Made by a program: the position numbers and the translations under genes. Under the pieces are notes generated by a model that did not search any database, had not been told where the DNA came from, and saw only the letters and a list, made by a program, of their open reading frames with translations. Below, piece after piece: positions 1 to 11,665 of a DNA stretch of 45,144 nucleotides. Location: NCBI GenBank assembly GCA_032718475.1, contig JAUCBJ010006678.1, positions 1 to 45,144 of the forward strand. Direction: 5' to 3'. Within the stretch, counting starts at the first letter, position 1; the number at the start of each line of letters is the position of its first letter. The stretch is from Nemertoderma westbladi. Lineage: Eukaryota; Xenacoelomorpha; Nemertodermatida; Nemertodermatidae.

Positions 1-1483
1 TTAGTGCGACGGCAAGAAATAATTCTTTTCCTTCTTCCTTACTGTCCGTATTACATTACAAATACGTAACTACAGTAAGATGAAATGTCCGTACTTATTA
101 AAGTACAATAAAGCCACTACTATATTTAAGTATTATTGGTAGGCAGAGTATTAGGAATGCAAAGTTCAGATCCTCGTGTCTCGGCTAAACCAAGCTCTGG
201 GTAGACCTTGGAAACGACTTGCCTCTTCACACTGACATTGCTTCGTGCGATATTGCTCTCATACCGTATATTAAATAATACATATAGTAGCGTGATGTCC
301 CTTTAACAGTAGCGTATAACGCAAAATAAATCTGTTAAACCCTTTGACCATCTGTAATTCTAGTCGATTAAGATGTCGCGGCACCCACCGATATACTTGA
401 AAGACAAATTCTAGAATCAGTGGTTAACGTTCCCAGACAAGTTCTGGAATAAATCGGTGCCCATCTCAAATATTAATTATTTAATATTTGCAAATCTAAT
501 AAATCAAAATCTGTAAAATTCAGATCCTTCAACAATTCTAGTCAATTAAGATATCGTAGCATTTACCGATATTCTTAAAAAGACAATTGTCATAGAATTA
601 AGGATCTTGTGTCCCCAGACATGTTCTAGAATCAAAATATGTCAATTTAATTATCAAATAATAAAATTTCAGGGAATAAATTTAAACTCATGCCTTTTAA
701 TGAATTTAATAAATTGCCATTTTTACGCAATTTATAACATTCCCAAAATTCCATTAATTAATAGATCAAGGGAGCGGAGATTTATCTTATTATGCGTATG
801 AGTGTGCGAAAGTCTCCCAAACATAGTCAATAGCCGATAAAATTCATAAAGTCATGTATAAAACAGGACATTGACCATTAAAGAATTACTATTAAATAAC
901 ATCCCAGATCTGTATGCATGAGAATTACCCTAATTCTACCGCTAGCTTTACATAATGTCACCATAGCAACAACCACGCTAGAATTAGAATTGAGTTAAAA
1001 GAACAATAGAAAGCTTGTCCCATTGAATAGCATAGGGAATAAATAGCGCACTGCTAGTATCCAAGGATACATGATAATAACGTGACATTCTGGAAGGCAC
1101 TGACTAACGGACAAGTGACCCGAGTGTGTGTAATTTGTGACAAGTTGTGTGTGTGGTATTTGTGAGTTTATAGGCGAATGTTACTACTAAGGTGTGTTTA
1201 CAGTAGCGAGTCGCAATTGTGAAAGTAACCCTAACTCTCCAGTAAGAACCTGAGGTGTATCTAAGCCTTTGGGACGGACAGTCGAGTGACTTGTGCCGGT
1301 TGTCGTTGTCGTTGTGCGGCTACGTCGTTGGCGAAAGTACAGCGGCGACGACACATCGGCGCTGAGGATCTCGCACTGTCCGGGGGCTGATTGGGGTAGG
1401 CAGCGACGCTCGCTAGCCTAAATATAAACTCATTATAATATTAATAAACTCATATATAGCAGATATGACGGAGTTGATAGAAG
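1..1483. other. unassigned AT-rich region
   Basis: I recognise no gene, LTR or RNA here. Reading frames are short and stop-rich. The only clear structure is an imperfect tandem duplication at 354-632. It lies on the far side of the truncated Gypsy-1 integrase, so it may be older repeat debris or host spacer. Confidence 0.5.
354..632. repeat. imperfect tandem duplication, about 180-bp period
   Basis: The stretch 354-450 (from AATTCTAGTCGATTAAG to GTTCTGGAAT) recurs at 534-632 with substitutions and small indels. Shared landmarks are AATTCTAGTC, ATTAAGAT, CACCGATAT or TACCGATAT, AAAGACAA, CCCAGACA and GTTCT. No coding frame spans it. Confidence 0.6.
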
Positions 1484-1870
1484 ATGGTCTTCGTATCAGG
1501 GAGCGATATACTCTACTTTCAAGCGTTTGTTGATAGCTTGATACGTGGTGATACTAGTCCAACTACTACGAAGGATGATGGTCGTTATATCGAACCTACG
1601 ATTTCCTGGAAGTAACTTACGCGTGAATTGGACTATGGAAAATTCACCGCTCGCTACACGCATTGTAATGGTATGTATATGGACTTCTTAACCATTGGCC
1701 ATTCTATCGATTTACACGATACGGACTATGTCGAACATATCCTACCCAGAGGAGTCGAAACGATAAACCAAAATTCTAATGCGAAAATCCTATTCGAAAT
1801 CGACTCGAAAGAAAAGACATTAAAGAAACAAATAAACGCGGTAACTCCAACATATATTTGGAATTCTTGA
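1484..1870 (+). pseudogene. small broken ORF of unknown origin
   Basis: From an ATG at 1484 one frame runs to a TGA at 1870, interrupted by a single TAA at 1613-1615. That is 128 codons before the final stop. The second half holds no further stop over 85 codons and is rich in charged and aromatic residues. I see no recognisable motif. A decayed retroelement fragment is possible from the setting. A chance ORF is also possible in a region this size. Confidence 0.3.
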
Positions 1871-3936
1871 TAGAAGCATTGTAACAACAAATAAATATCA
1901 TCCGCGTTTCCCCTACCAGACGTGCGTCTTTGGTATTATTACGATAAATGCCCTAGACCCAGCCAATAAACGGAAAGACATAAACATCCACGGAAACGTT
2001 GTGTTAAACACAGTTGTGCTCGTTATATTTACTGGAGTTTCGAGCGAAACTTGTTTGACGTATCACCTATGCTCACTCGGCTCGAACGATCCTGGAGTAA
2101 ACCTACGATCAGAGTCCCGGAATACTCGGTCAAACCTCCTCATTCCTTAGTTGGACCTCAGACCTGCGATCCTGGTGGTGTCGCGGATCCTCGTGGACTG
2201 TATTCACTGTTCAAAGATCTAGTGCTACCCTAACAATTAATCGGTAACACTCCGACAGTGATTTCTAGCTAGCCGCCCATCTTACCTAGCCGGATTGTGA
2301 CGCGGACACCTAATATCACTATCCAACCATATGGTCGTTCCCGTTTAACGCGATACAACCCTTCATCAATGTGAAGGAGAGCGTTGTACGAAACGAGTTA
2401 AACGCTATTCTATAAAGATCAAAAAAGAAACCTGCGTTTGTTCAGATAAACGTAAGTTATAACAGTAAGTCCAATCGATAAACGAATTGGCCTTATCTCA
2501 GTTCGATTGGGAAATCTCGAATCTCTAAGAAGATATCAAGCTTAGAAAACCCTATTCTCTGCGAGAGTTTTGGACGAACGTATCCCATGACAAGCGGAGG
2601 AAAATCAGCTCGAGGAGAAGCATATCGAAATGGACGAGACACCGACCGTAAACCCAAACCTTCTAATGCAATTGTATTGCACCCTTTACCCAGGAGTTAT
2701 AGCCTTTCTAGTAAAGTGGCTCGCCCCAAAGAGAAAAGGACTCTTGCTGGCCTCGGGAAACTGCGTGAACGCCGTCCGCGCAAGAAAAACTAACTGTTTA
2801 GAGTATCTTTATGTTTTAGAAACTGTGATTTTTATATTTTATAGACTGAAAATCCCATTTTCTGGGAGCGGTGTAAAAGCTTTTGCGGAATTGCCCGGTT
2901 ATTTTTCCTTATTTTTCCCGTAAAATACTCTGTAGTTGGTTTAGTAGGTGTAAGAGGCCGTATTATTGCTGTATCGGTGTTTTTTAGAGGACCTAAGAGC
3001 TATTTCTTCCGTATGTGTACTTTGGAAGACATGGTTGGTGATTCTATGGCAATTCTATGACGCAAAAGGGGCTAGATACTCTTGAACAGTAGTTACGGCA
3101 AGTGTTTATTATTAGTGTTTATTACTTGTTACGGCAAGTATTATGGGCAGTGTTTACATTCTGTCCTGAGCCAGGAGAGAGCGGCTTTGGAATATTTTGT
3201 GCTTTTCTGCTTTAGCCTAACACTAGTAGGCTTAATTATAAGGACATATATCCGTTATCTGATGTCTGGTTAACTGGCCCATACTGTGCAACTTAACTTA
3301 ACATTACTGCTTTGCTGTCGGTTATTCATTATATTTGTTGATGAATTATTATATTTGGAATAACGAGAAATAACCCCGAAATCCAATATTCTTGATATAC
3401 CGAAGGTAAGAGAGAAAGGTTACATATAACGATTGTGACTTATGTTAAAGTGGTTTGAAGTGAATCTAATGTTATTTGATAGACCCTACATGATTCGGTC
3501 CGTGTTCCTTTTATATGTGACTAAAATCAGTGAAGATCGGCAGATCAGTGTGCAGTATTGTGCAGCATTGTGTATGAGTGAGACTGATAACGAAGCATTT
3601 CCTAAAGAATGCGCCATATATGTGAATTGTAACTAAGCCATATCGTTGTGAGTAGTTTAAGTCATAACTCTGTTTATATAGATAGAGCGCCACGTCCTAA
3701 AGGAACTGTTAATATTCCCCGAAGGTGAATAATATTGTCAGAGATTATATAATACTGTCAGTCGAATAATACATTAGGCTTACATAGCAATACGATTAAG
3801 CCGTCGAAGTCAATCTCCCGGGTATATCCAACGGGTGAATGATCGCGCACAGATTGGTTTCAACTAGTGTAGTGAATCAAATACTTGTCAGAGGCTAAAG
3901 CGATTTATTATCTAGAAGACATCCTAATTTGGCGGG
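1871..3936. other. unassigned region, no gene recognised
   Basis: Only short frames occur, none with a recognisable domain. Around 3085-3160 the phrase TTACGGCAAGTGTTTATT recurs in degenerate form. The Gypsy-1 integrase frame stops at 3937, and sequence beyond it does not look like the rest of an integrase or like an LTR, so the Gypsy-1 3' end is missing or unrecognisable. Confidence 0.45.
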
Positions 3937-4629
3937 TTAAACTGCCAAAGGTCTGAAAGCGCGAACATAATCGAATCGCCCATTTATCCAATGACGTTTA
4001 ACAAGTGCTTTCATGGATTTTACCGCAGCTTCAGCATGTCCATTAGATTGGGCATAATATGCTGATGAAATGTTTTCTCTGTCGATGCCATATTCCTTGC
4101 AAAATTCTCTAAATTCCAATGATGTGTACTGTGAGCCGCCATCACTTCGAAGTTTCATCGGGATTCCAAAATCAACAAAAAACCTCTTTAGAGATCTGAC
4201 CACAGTGGATGTTGAAGGTACTTTATCATAAAAGTCTACACATGGCCATCCTGTATAACGGTCGACATATACCAAAAAATATTGATCTCCATATTGAAAC
4301 AAATCCGATGATGCAGAATGGAAAGGATGGTTTGTCACTGAATCTGACAGAAGTGGTTCCTTAGGTAGACTCGGTTGATATTTCTGACAAAGCTCGCAAC
4401 TATTTACAGTTTGTATAATATCATTGGTCATCCCAGGCCAATAAAATAATTGATTCGCTCTTGCCTTTGTTTTCGTAATACCCTGATGGGAAGAATGTAA
4501 GCGTCGTAAAATTTCAGGTCGAGTACTAGCAGGCAATATGATACGATTTCCATCAAGAGTTATCATTCCATCAGAGATCGATATGCGATCCCAGAGCTTG
4601 CCGTACACTCGAGCCGGATGTTGCATTGG
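3937..4629 (-). pseudogene. Gypsy-1 integrase, 3' piece of pol
   Basis: This is the C-terminal piece of the Gypsy-1 pol. It begins at the BEL-1 insertion point; the ATG at 4626 is partly made of the target duplication and is not a real start. An HHCC zinc-binding region is visible: HSSHQG, then CELCQKY. The retroviral integrase core follows, with Asp in SSDLFQYGD, Asp in RSDGGSQY and Glu in the SNGHAEAAVKSMK helix. So the DDE residues are intact. The frame then changes into unrelated residues near FDYVRAF and stops, so the C-terminal domain is missing. In an intact element it would insert the cDNA into chromosomal DNA in the nucleus. Here it cannot act, because it is separated from the rest of pol. 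Confidence 0.9.
4625..4629. repeat. target-site duplication ATTGG (left)
   Basis: ATTGG immediately precedes the first LTR base (TGTTCGC) and recurs directly after the last base of the 3' LTR. A 5-bp duplication is usual for LTR elements. Confidence 0.9.
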
Positions 4630-4953
4630 TGTTCGCGGTATTTCAACTTTTCATAACGCGAGTTGAATATTTTTTGTATTTATTTAAAATGATTATTCCG
4701 ATATTACTACTGGGTGCGGGACCATGGGTTTTGGGCACATTCAATGGACTGGGGGCGATTTATGGGCGAACATTGGGGCAACTTACAGGGTACGGGAATA
4801 ATTTCATAGTTATAAGGGCCAGGGGTGGGAGGCAAAGTTAAGCAGTATTCAGGTTAGCCTGAGTACTATTAGGCCCTGGCCAACTTCCTGCTGCCTGTAG
4901 AGGTGGATTTGGTAACGCGCCAGGCCTAAAGGACAAGGACTGCCCTTAGTGGC

Positions 4954-5019
4954 CCCTGGCCAACAGCAGTTATTACGAGCCTGAAAAGGACATCGGAACG
5001 CCGGCTGCTTGCGCCAGGG
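4954..5019 (+). other. hairpin motif copy A (5' LTR)
   Basis: The outer stem CCCTGGC (4954-4960) pairs with GCCAGGG (5013-5019), and AGCAG (4965-4969) with CTGCT (5005-5009). The inner hairpin is CGAG, CCT, loop GAAA, AGG, then TCGG. It is one of six distinct copies of this fold in the element. Confidence 0.6.
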
Positions 5020-5167
5020 ATTCGCGACGGGAAACGACAGCCCCCTTAGCTAAGCCGTACTGGTTCTCAATGACCGATCCCTTCGGGGTTCGCGAGGGGT
5101 GGGACGGACATGCGAAAGGGTGGCCGACTTACAGAGGAAGGGTTTGACGAGGACTGCCCTTAGCGGT

Positions 5168-5233
5168 CTCTGGTCAACAGCAGTTATTACGAGCCTGAAA
5201 AGGACATCGGAAAGTCTGCTGCTTGTGCCAGGG
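5168..5233 (+). other. hairpin motif copy B (5' LTR)
   Basis: The outer stem CTCTGGT (5168-5174) pairs with GCCAGGG (5227-5233) using G-U wobbles, and AGCAG pairs with CTGCT. The inner hairpin is CGAG, CCT, GAAA, AGG, then TCGG. Relative to copy A, two C-to-T changes keep pairing. Confidence 0.6.
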
Positions 5234-5402
5234 ATCTGCGACGGGAACCGACGACAGACCCCTTAGCTAAGCCGTACTGGTTCTCGATGATCGTTCCCTT
5301 CGGGGTTCGTGATGGGTGGGACGGACATGCGACGGGGTCGAAAGACAAAAGACTGGACGCTACTGGCCTACCGACTGTTCGGAGCAGTTTCTCGGCTGCC
5401 GA

Positions 5403-5440
5403 AGCGACTATGAGCCTGAATAAGGACTCGGAAAGCCTAG
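5403..5440 (+). other. hairpin motif copy C (5' LTR)
   Basis: The core TGAG-CCT-GAAT-AAGG-A-CTCG lies at 5411-5430, followed by GAAAG as in copy B. The outer stem is not clear here. Confidence 0.4.
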
Positions 5441-5990
5441 GTGGTTGGGTCTCTGCGATGAACCGACGGACCCCTAGCCAAGCCGTACTGGTTCTCGATG
5501 ATCGAACCCCTCGGGGTTCGGGAGGGGTGGGACGGATACGCGAACGGGTCCACCGACATGACAGACTCCTAGCCAAGCCGTACTGGTTCTCGATGATCGA
5601 TCCCTTCGGGGTTCGGGAGGGGTTGGACGGATAAGCAACAGAGTCTACCGACTGGACCGACCCTTAGCCAAGCCGTGCTGGTTCTCGATGATCGATCCCT
5701 TCGGGGTTCGGGAGGGGTGGAACGGACACGCGATAGGGTCGACCAACACCGACACTACGGCATCAAGACTAGGACCGAGGGAAAATCTGGGGAACATTAG
5801 TTAGGCTAAAATCTGAGCGAACAGTGGGTTATTAAATAATATACTGTAGGGATTTATATTGTCGTGTATAATTATTGTGAATATTTGGTGTATATTGATT
5901 TGGGGAAGCCCAATTAATTCTCAATCAGGGTTCAATGATGTTGAACAGGGTTCAACAGTAGGAAGTTACATTAAAGAGTATATCCAACCA

Positions 5991-6413
5991 ATGCAACTTT
6001 TCTTCAACCGCAATCCTGCATCTAAGAAATTTCTCCTTCTCCACAATCAATATCCGGTGACTGGCCGGGACTCTGTGGTCTGTAAAGTCACGTCTCCAGC
6101 ATCGGCGTTTTTCCCCCCTGGTGTTGGGATAACGGCAACAAAATTGAGAATTAACACGGTCAATTTTGATAGGGTATCAAAATTGAGAATTAAACGCGAC
6201 CAACTTCAACTGGTGGAAGTTGGGAATTCTTCAATACTCTTCAAACTCTCTCCGTGCTTACCCAGCACCCACTACGAGGAAACTCTGGTATTTGAGTTAA
6301 GACAAAGTTGTGGTTTAATCAATCAACAAACTCGATCTAACCAACTCGTAGTCAGCAAATCACATATTGGAGAGTTGTTAACAGGGAATGGAAGTATCGA
6401 TCACACCCATTGA
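5991..6413 (+). CDS. possible leader ORF crossing the LTR end
   Basis: The frame is open from about 5850 (inside the LTR) to a TGA at 6413, but its first ATG is at 5991, giving about 140 residues. The stretch upstream of that ATG is hydrophobic and could pass for a signal peptide, but it lacks an ATG. The final 26 bases overlap the next ORF (6388). No known domain is seen. The copy in the 3' LTR runs out into Gypsy-1. It could be a translated leader ORF or simply an open frame. Confidence 0.25.
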   Translation: MQLFFNRNPASKKFLLLHNQYPVTGRDSVVCKVTSPASAFFPPGVGITATKLRINTVNFDRVSKLRIKRDQLQLVEVGNSSILFKLSPCLPSTHYEETLVFELRQSCGLINQQTRSNQLVVSKSHIGELLTGNGSIDHTH

Positions 6414-6579
6414 TATCATCCAAGTTGAGCCAGGAATCTGGCACGTCGAGGTGGAAGTACAAGGAACAAACGTCGGACGATTCAGGATTAACATTCGGGT
6501 GGTCCAGGCTGAGTACAATACTTACGAGGAACTATTCTACGACATCGCATATCTTGCTATCAACGAGGCGTTGGAATAA
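6388..6579 (+). CDS. 63-residue ORF coupled to the gag start
   Basis: An ATG at 6388 opens a 63-codon frame ending in TAA at 6577-6579. The last A of that stop is the A of the gag ATG, giving TAATG. The protein is acidic (several VE and EE pairs) and I see no family motif. The one-base overlap suggests gag could be reached by termination and reinitiation, as at TAATG-type junctions in some RNA viruses and non-LTR elements. This is inference from spacing. It may be a short leader ORF without a product of its own. Confidence 0.5.
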   Translation: MEVSITPIDIIQVEPGIWHVEVEVQGTNVGRFRINIRVVQAEYNTYEELFYDIAYLAINEALE

Positions 6580-7738
6580 TGGCAAACAACGTATCCGATA
6601 TCGATGAGATGGACCACCACACAGATTCGGAAGCCGACGAGGTACCGAACGTCAAGAACATGACCCGTCGACTAGGGGCTCTCAAGGGCGGAGTAACTCG
6701 AGCGTATCAACGGATAGAGAAACAACTCAAGGGAGTCAAAACCCCCCTCAACGAGATACAAACTCAGCTTCAAAGTATCCGAAATATCCTACAGCGATAT
6801 GAAATAATGATACAGGCGTACCAAGAGCTCGTTCCCTCCACCGATCAGGAAAACTACCCCAGGTTAGAAGAACACGTTGTACATCTAGATGGGTTCCGCA
6901 AACAACACTGGAGGACCCTCAGCCTTGTGAGAGGCTATGAAGAACAGTACTACAAGAGAGCTGAAAGAACAGACGCAGAATCAGTGCGAACCTCCAGCAC
7001 CAGGACAGCAGTACATCGAAAGAGAACGGGGTCCTCTAGAAATCAGCACTCCAGCGCTAGGAGCGCGGTGTCCGGTTCAGCACACAGCTCTCAAGGGGGT
7101 CAACCACTCCGAGACCAGCTACGAGAACGGAAGGCATTAGCCCTCAAAGCTCGGATGGAAGATGAGTATATTCAACTGCAAACCGAGCAAGATGTATTAG
7201 CCGCCGAAATGCAAAAACGAGAGGCCGAACGGCAGGCCGTACAACATGAACAGGATGCTGAACAATGTGAACAGGAGGCTGAACAACGTAGACAGGAGGC
7301 TGAACAACATAGACGAGAGGCCGAACGGCAGGCCGAACAACGTAGACGGGAGGCCGCACAACGTGGACGAGAGGCCGAACGAGAGATCGAACAACGTAAA
7401 TGGGAAGCAGAAATGCGTAAACAACACGCCGAGGCCCAAGCGATTCTCATCCACAAAAAGAATGCTGATATTGCGAAACTCGCGGAATATGAAGCCGCAC
7501 TTATAGAACGAGATATTCAACTATACGAGGACTGGGAAAGGGAAATAGATCAGGATTATGAACCAATCCTGGTACCGGAGTTAGAGAAGTCATTTACACC
7601 AACAGCGGCAAAACTTCCGAAACCCGAGATCCCGCCTACCAAACAGTCTACGTTATCGGCACAAGCACCGGTGTTCCATCCCCCACCGGTTACGCTTAAA
7701 AATGAGGAACCGTATTTCCCATCCAACCCCACGACAAC

Positions 7739-7788
7739 GAGTGTATCCAAGTACGAGCCTGAAAGGGACTCGGAACGGGACGCCACTC
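7739..7788 (+). other. hairpin motif copy D (within gag)
   Basis: GAGTG (7739-7743) pairs with CACTC (7784-7788). The inner hairpin is CGAG (7754-7757), CC, loop, GG, then ACTCG to 7772, followed by GAACG. It lies inside gag coding sequence. Confidence 0.5.
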
Positions 7789-10700
7789 CCCGATCCAACA
7801 ACCCATTTACATCCACACCACAAACCCGTAGTCGCGTCCTCATTAAAACTCCACCTATCATTGATCCATCGAGTATGGGAGTGAGTGCCAATAACTATAA
7901 CCCTCCGAGTCACTCCAGTTCAGACGACGTCGGTATTATCCGGGCGTTGGAAAACCGCCTTGCCAAGCCTAAGATGGAGATCCGCACCTTCGAAGGAGAT
8001 CCCGTCGATTACCTCAGATTCAAGAAACGGTTCTTTGCGCAGATTGGATCAACGGACATAGCCGACGCACAGAAATTGGTATATTTATCGCAATACCTGG
8101 GTGACAAACCACGCCGAATTATGGCATGTTTTGAGGGTGGTTCTCATGAGGCATACTATGACGCATGGAAAACTCTAGATAAAAGATACGGAAATACCGG
8201 AACTATAATTAATAAAACTCTAGAGAGACTGATACAGGACACGGGATCACTAGGGGACCCACAGAACATCCAGGAATTCTCCGACTCTATGAAGGATGCC
8301 TACTATACTCTGAAACCCTTAAATAAGGAGGACCAGGTGAACAACATTCTAAACCTCCGACAGATCGCCCGGAAGTTCCCCGGATGGCTACAAAGCAAGT
8401 GGGCTTATAAATGCGTAGATCTCCGGCGCAGACATCCAGATCGAGATCCTAGCTTCCTTGAAATGTCGGCATTCCTGGACGATATCTCCGAAGCCATGAA
8501 TGACTCGATGTTTTCAAAACAGAGTCTCGCCAAGTTGGACGGAATAGAGAGCAACTCCAGGAGTAAGATACCCCCTCCGAAACCGAGATTCCGCCCCCCA
8601 CCGGTGAGTACGATGGCCATCACCATGGCCGAGGATTCCGACGACGAAGACTACGAGGAACTGACATCCGCCGAGGAATGGGCATGTTATCTCGCGAATT
8701 GGGCACCCGAGAGGGAAGGCATCACAAACTCCCTGCTCTGTCTCTATTGTGGAGAGAAACATAAAGTTGAATTCTGCAGGAAGTTCCAGTTTGCCGAACT
8801 CGTCCCACGCTTCGAAGCGATTATGAAACACCGAGGATGCTTCCGGTGTCTTGGTACAGGTCACTACGTTCGGGAGTGCGACCAAAGGTCGTGTTGTGCG
8901 GTTTGTAACGACCTACGTCATCACACGCTCCTCCACATCCCCGCGAACTTTGACTTCACTACCCTCCCCTTTCGGATTGAAACAAAGCGAAGAGGAGAAA
9001 CGAACCACGTTTCTAAAGGATCCCGGACAACCCAACGGAGAGAAACCAACCCGTTTAAAACCTCCACTAACGCATCACAAGTGACAAATATCTCAGCCAC
9101 GATCAACCTGATAAATCGCCGTTACATGGTCTTCGCTAAGGTAATCCCAGTAAGAATTCAGGGAGTCGGCAAATCCTTGACGACACTCGCGTTCCTTGAT
9201 AACGGGTCGGACGGAACCATCATCGACCGGGATTTCCTCGAGCAACTCGGCCTAGACTATGAACCTTGCAAACGGCCCATACAAACTATCACCGACAACA
9301 GAGAGGTACACTCCGGGGAGGTGCAACTCCAGATGGAAGGAGTAATGAAGGGCTACGAAACGGTTAAGTTGACCATCAAGAACGCCTTGGTACACACAGA
9401 CCTCCGAGTGCGGTTCCGACAATCGGCCGAGTACGCCCCCCTCATACAGCTGGATCGAGACGACGTAGACCTACGGTGCCCGCCATTGGATGTAAACTGC
9501 ATCACCCTACTGATCGGACTTGATACACCGGAACTACTCATCCCCACCGGAGATATCGCCCGATCTATAAAACAGGATGACGGATTTTATGCTGAACGAA
9601 CAATAATGGGATGGACACTCTGCGGCATTAAGGAAGAAACTACTGACACCTATACCTACCTTCCCAGATGTCAGATTAAAGAGAATGCAACCTCCGTGGG
9701 TTATTGCTCAGCTACGGACCTTGACGAGGATATGTTTCTGGAGACCGAGAAAACCCAACAAGAGATGACGAAATATTTTAATCTAGAGACCCAGGAGTTC
9801 GCTGAAAAGGACGAAAACCCGTCCGAAGAGGATCAATATTGTATGGACGTTCTCGACCAGGCCACGTTCAAAGACGGACACTGGTGTTCACCTATGTTAT
9901 GGAAGGACCCAAACAAACCAATGGCAATCAACGCCAGCATGGCACTTAGGCGACTTAAGGGGATTCTACGCCGGCTGAATGACCAACCCGAGATAAAGGA
10001 GAAATATAATACCGTAATCCATGGATATCTCGACGATGGATTAGCAGAAATGGTACCACGGAATGAACTGCAAGGTGGTAAAAGAACATATTATCTCCCA
10101 ACCCACTATGTGGTAGAAGCCCGGAAGGGTGGGAAAATCCGAGTGGTAAATGATGCCGCCGCTATGTACCAGGGCGAATCCCTAAACAGTCAGCTTTACA
10201 CGGGACCCAACATATATAGTACACTCATCGGCGTATTGATCAGTTTCAGGGAAAACCGGGTAGCATTCACCTGCGACATCAAGGCCATGTTTCATCAAGT
10301 TCGTACGCTACCAAGAGACTCAGACTGTCTACGTATCCTATGGACGGATAAAACACTAACTCAACAGGAGATTAGTCAACTTACGATAAAGGACGTAGAC
10401 ATAATGCGTATGGTCGTCAGGATCTTCGGCGCTAAGGACTCGCCGGTAGCATGCAGTGACATGCTGAAGAGGACGGCAACTATGTGCGAAAACGAGTTCC
10501 CTCCAACCGTCATAGAAACCATCCGACGATGCTTTTACGTGGACGACGGATGCGCCGGCGCAGATAATGTGGACGAGGCATATCGGCTAGCAATGGGGAT
10601 GGTAGAATGTCTAAAGAAAGGAGGTTTTCCGCTCGTGAAGTTCAGATCCCACAACAAAACACTTATGGAAAAGTTTCCGGAGGACATCCGACTGGAAAAT

Positions 10701-11617
10701 AACAAAATGTATTCGGAGGATGTGGAACACCGTGTACTCGGGATTGAATGGGACATAGAATCAGACGAATTCATTTTCAAATATAAACCCCTACCCAAGC
10801 CTATGACGAAAAGGGGATGTTTGTCGATAAAAAGCGCCATCTTCGACCCACTAAATTTCATATCTCCAGTAACCTTGGCCGGAATGAACCTGATTAAGGA
10901 AATGTGGATAGAAGGACTGGGATGGGACGAAGAACTCCCCCCACACCTCAGCGTCAAATGGAGAAAATGGACGGAGCAGCTCGAACACCTACATCTTATG
11001 CGGATCCCTCAACCGTTCTTCCTCGATAAACTACCCACCGATATCTTCCAGCTCCATACCTTCTCGGATGCTTCGAATACCGGAATCGGCGTAGTCACCT
11101 TCTTACGAAGACTAAGCAACGATGGAAACGGCGATACGAGCTTCTTATTTTCTAAAGCTAAGACAGTATCCGGGGAATTCGTAGCAACGATTCCAAGACT
11201 CGAGTTACAGGCTGCAGTTTGGGCAGTGAGACAGAACCGCATGGTCATGCGGAACCTACGAATCCCCATCGAATCTCAACACTTCTGGGTCGATTCGAGT
11301 ATCGTTCTCTACTATCTCCACTCTCCATCCCGACGTCACACTACGTTTGTTGCGAACCGAGCCACGGAGATTAAACAGTGTACCGGCCGAGAACAGTGGC
11401 ATCACGTGAACGGGAAAGAAAATCCAGCGGATTTATCAAGCCGAGGCGCCACCCCAAAACAACTCGGTAAAAGTAAGCTCTGGCTTACAGGTCCGGAAGT
11501 CCTACAGCAGCCACAATTAACATAGAGTACCCGATTCAACCCCAAACTCAATAGCGGAAAATACTCCGAGGATGATAAAGAGATCCGTAAAGTCCATAGA
11601 AGCAACGCAGTGGAAAT

Positions 11618-11665
11618 TTATAGTTGTCTGACTGAGCCTGCAAAGGACTCGGGCAGGCACTATAA
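11618..11665 (+). other. hairpin motif copy E (RNase H/integrase region)
   Basis: TTATAGT plus GTCTG (11618-11630) pairs with CAGGC plus ACTATAA (11654-11665), one bulged T and one G-T. The inner hairpin is TGAG, CCT, loop GCAA, AGG, A, CTCG. The outer stem sequence is unrelated to the LTR copies, and the loop is still of the GNRA type. Confidence 0.6.

Larger units (their letters stand above)
5046..5735 (+). repeat. tandem LTR units with CCCTTCGGGG hairpins
   Basis: Five copies of a unit AAGCCGTACTGGTTCTCGAT followed by a GATCCCTTCGGGGTTCG-type stretch lie near 5055, 5275, 5487, 5577 and 5672, spaced from about 90 to 220 bp. Four copies carry CCC-TTCG-GGG, which in RNA is the very stable cUUCGg tetraloop hairpin; the copy near 5500 has CCCCTCGGGG. 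The same series recurs in the 3' LTR. ORFs read through it on both strands are low-complexity by-products. Confidence 0.75.
4630..6140 (+). repeat. BEL-1 5' LTR
   Basis: It starts TGTTCGCGG and ends GGCAACA; the same 1511-bp sequence recurs at 17314-18824. It contains tandem modules: two related hairpins at 4954-5019 and 5168-5233, a third related core near 5411, and five copies of a CCCTTCGGGG-type unit. No primer binding site beginning TGG follows it: the next bases are AAATTGAGAATTAA, repeated 38 bp later. Confidence 0.92.

Noticed and set aside
5187-5634. ORFs of 115-129 residues on both strands of the BEL-1 LTR (and copies near 17971-18318)
   Set aside because: They read through tandem repeats, have low-complexity composition and no ATG context or motif supporting expression.
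5859-5990. Signal-peptide-like start of the leader ORF
   Set aside because: The frame has only a TTG there and no ATG until 5991, so a secreted product is not supported.
7144-7520. Cys/Arg/Val-rich minus-strand ORFs
   Set aside because: They are shadows of the repetitive coiled-coil codons of BEL-1 gag.
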